Source: a bacterium 1XD42-76 (GTDB lineage Bacteria > Bacillota > Clostridia > Lachnospirales > Lachnospiraceae). From it: a stretch of DNA of 64,000 nt. The stretch's first letter is position 1. The number at the start of each line of letters is the position of its first letter. Location: the NCBI GenBank assembly GCA_009917545.1, contig QZDW01000008.1, positions 1-64,000 of the forward strand. Reading direction: 5' to 3'. The position numbers were made by a program, and so were the translations under genes. Positions 60,310 to 64,000 of the stretch are shown here, piece after piece. The notes under the pieces are model-generated. The model was given only the letters and a program-made list of their open reading frames with translations. It did no database searches and had not been told where the DNA came from.

Positions 60310-60759
60310 ATGGATTTTTCTAATACTTCAGATGTGCTGGCTGCAATAGCGATTGTTGTTTCCCTGGTGAGCGCGGCATATCAATGGTATCTGGATACAC
60401 GTATGAATAAAATCAACCTGGAGGCAGATTATTTTAAAACACTTTATTCAGAACATCTTTTGTATAAACTGCCAAAGGCAAGAGCATGTATGAGATTTTC
60501 CAATGGAAAGCTAACAGATATTGATCGGATATTAGACGAACTGAATGCAATACGCCAGGATTCTTTATACTTTATGTTTGCCGACAATGATTTTTATACA
60601 GACATAAAGATTGAACTAAGAGCGCTAGAGGATTACCTGGTAGAAGAAGGGGAAAGAGTACTATCACAGGAAGAGCAGGAGAAGGTATGGGAAATAATCC
60701 AAATCAAATTGGAAACGATATACAAAGTATTTAATTGCAAATACACAGGGCAGTCATGA
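60310..60759 (+). CDS. Small membrane-anchored protein of the HATPase/STAS-like module
   Basis: 149 residues from ATG 60310 (GGAGGGAGACAGT; an ATG at 60295 is possible). One N-terminal membrane helix (DVLAAIAIVVSLVSAAYQW), then a soluble helical domain (YFKTLYSEHLLYKLPKARAC, MRFSNGKLTDIDRILDELNA, YFMFADNDFYTDIKIELRAL). It resembles effector-like membrane proteins that are last in small defence or stress modules, but no domain is recognised. It ends 104 bp before tRNA-Leu. Confidence 0.7.
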   Translation: MDFSNTSDVLAAIAIVVSLVSAAYQWYLDTRMNKINLEADYFKTLYSEHLLYKLPKARACMRFSNGKLTDIDRILDELNAIRQDSLYFMFADNDFYTDIKIELRALEDYLVEEGERVLSQEEQEKVWEIIQIKLETIYKVFNCKYTGQS

Positions 60760-60813
60760 AAGTCGGCTCCGGCATGGCAGCTGTGTATTCAAACTACATA
60801 GGTAAAAATGATA

Positions 60814-60842
60814 TTGACAATTTCCCCGCGTCAGGGTATACT
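60814..60842 (+). promoter_or_regulatory. Promoter of tRNA-Leu
   Basis: TTGACA (60814-60819), 17-base spacer, TATACT (60837-60842), 20 bp upstream of the tRNA. Near-consensus, as expected for a stable RNA gene. Confidence 0.85.
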
Positions 60843-60862
60843 TTTAAGGAACTTTTAAGATT

Positions 60863-60941
60863 GCGGATGTGGCGGAATGGCAGACGCACCAGCCTTAGGA
60901 GCTGGCGGGCAACCGTGGGGGTTCAAGTCCCTTCATCCGCA
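60863..60941 (+). tRNA. tRNA-Leu (anticodon TAG)
   Basis: 79 nt plus CCA added later. Acceptor GCGGATG/CATCCGC; anticodon loop CTTAGGA within stems CCAGC/GCTGG gives anticodon TAG (60896-60898), which reads CUA/CUN Leu codons. The extra variable arm CGG-GCAA-CCG and T-arm GGTTCAAGTCC are standard class II. The CCA end is not encoded. Confidence 0.96.
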
Positions 60942-61147
60942 TTGAGTGGATATCAGAATAAGGGAGTAGTCGGCGCGGCGACGCGCAGCGCAGTCAACAT
61001 ACTGGAATTATCCTGGCTTCGCTTGAAATGATGAGACTTATCTGTCGCAGGACAGGTGGGTTTCTTTTTTTTGCCCTCCCGTCGGACGGGAAAAGGCAGA
61101 AAACACAATAAATTGTCATAGAATACACATGGGAGGGCTGGTTGATT

Positions 61148-61714
61148 ATGGGTCTGGCAGAACTTTTTATTATCGCAGTGGGATTGTCGATGGATGCGTT
61201 TGCAGTATCGGTCTGCAAAGGGCTTTCGGTGCAGAAGCTGAAAGTGGGCCACGCATTTACGTGCGGGCTGTACTTCGGGGGCTTTCAGGCACTGATGCCG
61301 TTCATCGGATACTGCCTTGGCAGTCAGTTTGAGGATATGATTACACAGATTGACCACTGGGCGGCGTTTATCCTGCTGGGGGTCATCGGCGTCAATATGC
61401 TCAAAGAAGCGCGGGAAAAGGATGAGGAAGAGCTGGACGCCTCCTTTGGGGTAAAAGCGATGCTGCCGCTTGCCTTGGCGACGAGTATTGATGCGCTGGC
61501 AGTGGGAATCACGTTTGCATTTCTGAAGGTCAATATCCTGTGGGCCGTGGTATTTATCGGAGCCGTGACATTTGCGCTGTCCGCAGTGGGAGTATGGGCC
61601 GGCCACTTTTTTGGCATGAAGTATAAGTCGCGAGCAGAATTTGCAGGCGGGCTGATTCTGATTCTGATGGGAACCAAGATTCTCCTGGAGCACTTGGGAC
61701 TTCTTAATTTCTAG
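61148..61714 (+). CDS. mntP: Manganese efflux pump MntP
   Basis: 188 residues with six predicted membrane helices. Conserved Asp-containing motifs: [17 protein letters not shown] (helix 1) and [17 protein letters not shown] (helix 4), typical of MntP/YebN, whose paired DA motifs line the Mn2+ path. Start ATG 61148 by comparison with the family (a TTG at 61142 in the same frame is closer to GGGAGG). Exports excess manganese. No yybP-ykoY-type Mn riboswitch was recognised in the 200 bp upstream, though this region holds small hairpins. Confidence 0.93.
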   Translation: MGLAELFIIAVGLSMDAFAVSVCKGLSVQKLKVGHAFTCGLYFGGFQALMPFIGYCLGSQFEDMITQIDHWAAFILLGVIGVNMLKEAREKDEEELDASFGVKAMLPLALATSIDALAVGITFAFLKVNILWAVVFIGAVTFALSAVGVWAGHFFGMKYKSRAEFAGGLILILMGTKILLEHLGLLNF

Positions 61715-61826
61715 GAAAACCGTGGGAACTGCTTTTGGGAAGCAGATGGGAACGGTTTTGGGGAACGATTAGAAAACGGGAACTATGTGAAATGCAGTAA
61801 ATTATGGATATGCCGCGTACTTACAC

Positions 61827-61855
61827 TTGCGGCCGCGGCCGGGATGCGGTATCAT
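61827..61855 (+). promoter_or_regulatory. Promoter of the purine nucleoside phosphorylase gene
   Basis: TTGCGG (61827-61832), 17-base spacer, TATCAT (61850-61855), 33 bp upstream of the start codon. The -35 is embedded in a GC-rich GGCCGCGGCC palindrome. Confidence 0.55.
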
Positions 61856-61887
61856 AGAAGTACGATAAAACGACGAGGAGGAACAGG

Positions 61888-62718
61888 ATGAAAGAGCTTC
61901 AGAACATGTATGAGAATATCAGGAAAAAGACAGCATTTCAGCCGGAGGCGGCACTGGTCCTCGGCTCCGGACTCGGGAACTTTGCAGAGACGATCCGCAT
62001 AGAAAAGACGCTGGATTACAGGGAAATCGACGGGTTTCCGGTCTCCACCGTACCGGGCCATAAGGGACGCTTTATTTTCGGCTATGTCGATGATCTGCCG
62101 GTGGTAATTATGCAGGGGCGGGTTCACTATTATGAAGGCTACTCCATGAGGGAAGTGACGCTTCCCATCCGGCTGATGGGCCTTATGGGAGCAAGGGTTC
62201 TGTTTCTGACAAATGCCTCGGGCGGAGTCAATATGGGATACCAGGCCGGAGACTTCATGATGATTCAGGATCACATCAGCTGTATGATTCCGTCGCCGTT
62301 GATCGGGCCGAATGATGAAACATTGGGGCCGCGTTTTCCGGACATGAGCGATCCGTACGACTCCAGACTGCGGGAGATCATCCGCCGGACGGCAGAAGCG
62401 GAGCAGATTCCATTAAAAGAAGGCGTTTACCTCCAGCTTACAGGCCCGGCTTATGAAACGCCGGCAGAGATCCGTATGGCACGCGCCTTTGGGGCGGATG
62501 CGGTCGGTATGAGTACAGTGTGCGAGGCGATCGCAGCCAATCATATGGGGATGAAAGTCTGCGGGATTTCCTGTATCACGAATATGGCAAGCGGGATCCT
62601 GCCCCAGCCATTGAGCCACAGCGAGGTTCAGGAGACGGCCGACCGGGTTGCCCCCTTATTTGAGCGGCTTGTAAGGAAATCACTGACAGCGATTTACCAC
62701 GAATATCTGCATGGATAA
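61888..62718 (+). CDS. punA: Purine nucleoside phosphorylase
   Basis: 276 residues. The trimeric PNP pattern: ALVLGSGLGNFAETI, STVPGHKGRFIFG, VIMQGRVHYYEGYSM, LFLTNASGGVNMGYQAGDFM, GVYLQLTGPAYETPAEIRMA, VGMSTVCEAIAANHMGMKV and GISCITNMASGI. Cleaves guanosine and inosine (and deoxy forms) with phosphate. GAGGAGG lies upstream of ATG 61888. Likely monocistronic. Confidence 0.95.
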   Translation: MKELQNMYENIRKKTAFQPEAALVLGSGLGNFAETIRIEKTLDYREIDGFPVSTVPGHKGRFIFGYVDDLPVVIMQGRVHYYEGYSMREVTLPIRLMGLMGARVLFLTNASGGVNMGYQAGDFMMIQDHISCMIPSPLIGPNDETLGPRFPDMSDPYDSRLREIIRRTAEAEQIPLKEGVYLQLTGPAYETPAEIRMARAFGADAVGMSTVCEAIAANHMGMKVCGISCITNMASGILPQPLSHSEVQETADRVAPLFERLVRKSLTAIYHEYLHG

Positions 62719-62880
62719 ATTACCTGACAAAGACAGGCCCTGACATGCTAAATGTTTTCGGGTTCCCCCTGCGCAGGCTCCAAAATGCAGGGGAGCAGTG
62801 CTGAGACTTTTGACTTGTGCAACCGGGAAAACAGATCGTTGATTCGGGAGCGCCATTTGTGAAAGGATGCGCCGGCTGCG

Positions 62881-64000
62881 TTATGTCAGATTGAGAGTTA
62901 CGATCTCAGCATCAAGGAGCCTGGCATCGTCAGGGGCGTGTGTGGAGACAATCAGAAGCTTTCCCCGGCTGTATTCTTTAATCAGGCTGGCAGCGGCAAG
63001 CCGGGCTTCCCGGTCGAGGCCGGTGAAGGGCTCATCCATGAGAAACAGATCAGCCGGGGTCAGAAGCGCCCGTAAAAGGGCGGCGCGCCTCTTCATGCCG
63101 CCGGAAAATTCGCATACCGGCTTTGTTAGTGCTTCTTTTGGCAGAAGTCTGAGGACTTCCTGGGTGATTTCCGGAACAGTCAGGCGGCGGCCTGTGGCAA
63201 AACGGATATTTTCAAGAATCGTGCAGTCCTCCAGGAGACGGTCCTCCTGAAAGACTGCCGATATTTTTTTGCCCTCAAGGCCCAGAACCGTACCGGAATC
63301 TGGCAGCTCCAGCCCCATCAGGAGGTTTAACAGGGTGGTTTTCCCTGTTCCTGACGGCGCCATAAGACAATAGGCGGATCCCGCCCGAAAGATGAAGTTA
63401 AAATGCTCCAGGATTTTTTCCTGTCCGAACCATTTGGAGATATCTTTTAAAATGATATCAGTATCTGCCGACGTGCCGGGTGCGGTTTTGGGGTCTGTTT
63501 TGGTTTCTGTGCGCTCTGGCATATGTGCAGACAGCATCCGGCGCATCCGTGCGGCGGCCCGCAAAAGCAGCAGAAAGAGCTTTTCTGACAGCAGGCTGAC
63601 AGCAATGATCGTGAGCGTCCATGCAAACAGTTTAGCCGTGCTCAGATAAATTTTGGATAAATAGAGGCCTTCGCCGATGGAGCCGTCCGGCACGCCGATG
63701 ACCTCTGCTGCAATGCCGGATTTAAAAGCCATACCGAGTGCTGTGCGGCAGGCACTTAAAAGATAGGGAAATACAGCAGGCAGATAGATATAAACGGCTT
63801 TTTTCCAGAGCGGGACACGAAATACCCGTGCCATTTCCAGAAGCGTTTGGCTGGCCTCCCCAAGCCCGCTTACTGTATTGACATGAATCACCGGATATAC
63901 GACGAGAAAAGAGATAAACGCGGAAAGCTTGTCCGCACCGGTCCAGATCAGGGCCAGGATGATGAAGGAGGCCACGGGGATTGATTTCATAAGCTGGATT
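62881..64000 (-). CDS. Fused ABC permease-ATPase, SsuBC-like (partial, runs off the right edge)
   Basis: One frame carries a permease and an ATPase. The permease part (up to about 145 residues before the edge) has PVASFIILALIWTGADKLSA, GEASQTLLEMARVFRVPLWK and LPAVFPYLLSACRTALGMAF. A charged linker (TETKTDPKTAPGTSADTD) leads to an ABC domain: MAPSGTGKTTLLNLLMGLEL (Walker A), EFSGGMKRRAALLRALL (signature), DLFLMDEPFTGLDREARLA (Walker B). Fused nitrate/sulfonate/taurine-type importers of this size occur in Clostridia. The start is beyond 64000. Substrate cannot be named; a thiamine-precursor importer is another option. Confidence 0.88.
   Translation of the reverse strand, partial: IQLMKSIPVASFIILALIWTGADKLSAFISFLVVYPVIHVNTVSGLGEASQTLLEMARVFRVPLWKKAVYIYLPAVFPYLLSACRTALGMAFKSGIAAEVIGVPDGSIGEGLYLSKIYLSTAKLFAWTLTIIAVSLLSEKLFLLLLRAAARMRRMLSAHMPERTETKTDPKTAPGTSADTDIILKDISKWFGQEKILEHFNFIFRAGSAYCLMAPSGTGKTTLLNLLMGLELPDSGTVLGLEGKKISAVFQEDRLLEDCTILENIRFATGRRLTVPEITQEVLRLLPKEALTKPVCEFSGGMKRRAALLRALLTPADLFLMDEPFTGLDREARLAAASLIKEYSRGKLLIVSTHAPDDARLLDAEIVTLNLT

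Noticed and set aside
60942-61147. A yybP-ykoY manganese riboswitch upstream of mntP
   Set aside because: The small hairpins here do not show the conserved internal loops of that class.
1-64000. CRISPR arrays
   Set aside because: No regularly spaced short repeats were seen; the repeats found are 106-108 bp, palindromic and scattered or tandem without spacers.

Overview
The window looks like a chromosomal segment of a spore-forming gut Clostridia, most likely Lachnospiraceae (Clostridium cluster XIVa). The support is the gene set and order: spore genes (an spmA remnant, cwlD), gdpP-rplI-dnaB in conserved order, a c-di-AMP phosphodiesterase, anaerobic cobaltochelatase, a DUF1858 protein and oxygen-independent style metabolism. 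Housekeeping genes are GC-richer than the first 8 kb and the 58.8-60.8 kb block, which are visibly AT-rich and look acquired.

Layout. 1-7.8 kb is the right end of a mobile element: end of an FtsX-type permease, a lone receiver protein, a lone winged-helix regulator, an XRE regulator, a structured RNA candidate, a small DUF6870-like protein, three overlapping large serine recombinases and a hypothetical gene. The element stops inside spmA, whose 3' part resumes in frame at about 7.81 kb. 8.6-9.4 kb is a broken AlbA/COG2865-type regulator carrying a 106-bp repeat insertion. 9.5-13 kb holds a GyrI-like protein and two paralogous membrane proteins. 13-17.1 kb is a LysR regulator divergent from citrate lyase citDEF, with only the last 46 codons of a CitM-type citrate carrier left downstream. 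17.1-17.8 kb is decayed, palindrome-rich DNA.

17.8-24.3 kb carries small metabolic genes (DUF1848, thioesterase, MBL hydrolase, glyoxalase-like, YjjG nucleotidase), a CdaR-like regulator with malQ, and a cold-shock gene with a long leader hairpin. 24.6-33.6 kb holds an ABC-F ATPase, an exported cell-wall-binding protein, gdpP-rplI-dnaB, a MerR regulator, cbiK, a 56-residue 2x[4Fe-4S] ferredoxin and a DUF1858 protein. 33.9-35.75 kb is a dead proteolytic flagellin (flagellinolysin) with a frameshift, a nonsense codon and a lost catalytic glutamate. 36.2-39.5 kb has mecA and a kinase/atypical P-loop gene set of unknown function. 39.8-46.9 kb has a GH18 protein, cwlD, a tandem repeat block, Sua5, dCMP deaminase, a B12-binding radical SAM protein and a DnaQ-like exonuclease. 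47-52.7 kb has a 38-residue membrane peptide, a VanW/G5 protein, an AIRS-like protein, Lrp-aminotransferase-trmL and a bioB gene with a BirA-type operator over its promoter. 53-54.1 kb is decayed (toxin-antitoxin remnant, 104-bp MITE). 54.2-58.6 kb encodes an SbcCD-like pair and asnS on the minus strand. 58.8-60.8 kb is a three-gene HATPase/STAS-like module next to tRNA-Leu; then mntP, a purine nucleoside phosphorylase and a fused ABC permease-ATPase that runs off the end.

Most notable observations: interruption of spmA by a triple-recombinase element; a dispersed 106-108 bp hairpin repeat family with compensatory base changes, one copy sitting inside a gene whose frame can be rebuilt across it; the dead flagellinolysin; the kinase plus lysine-less P-loop pair; and the HATPase/STAS-like module beside a tRNA gene.
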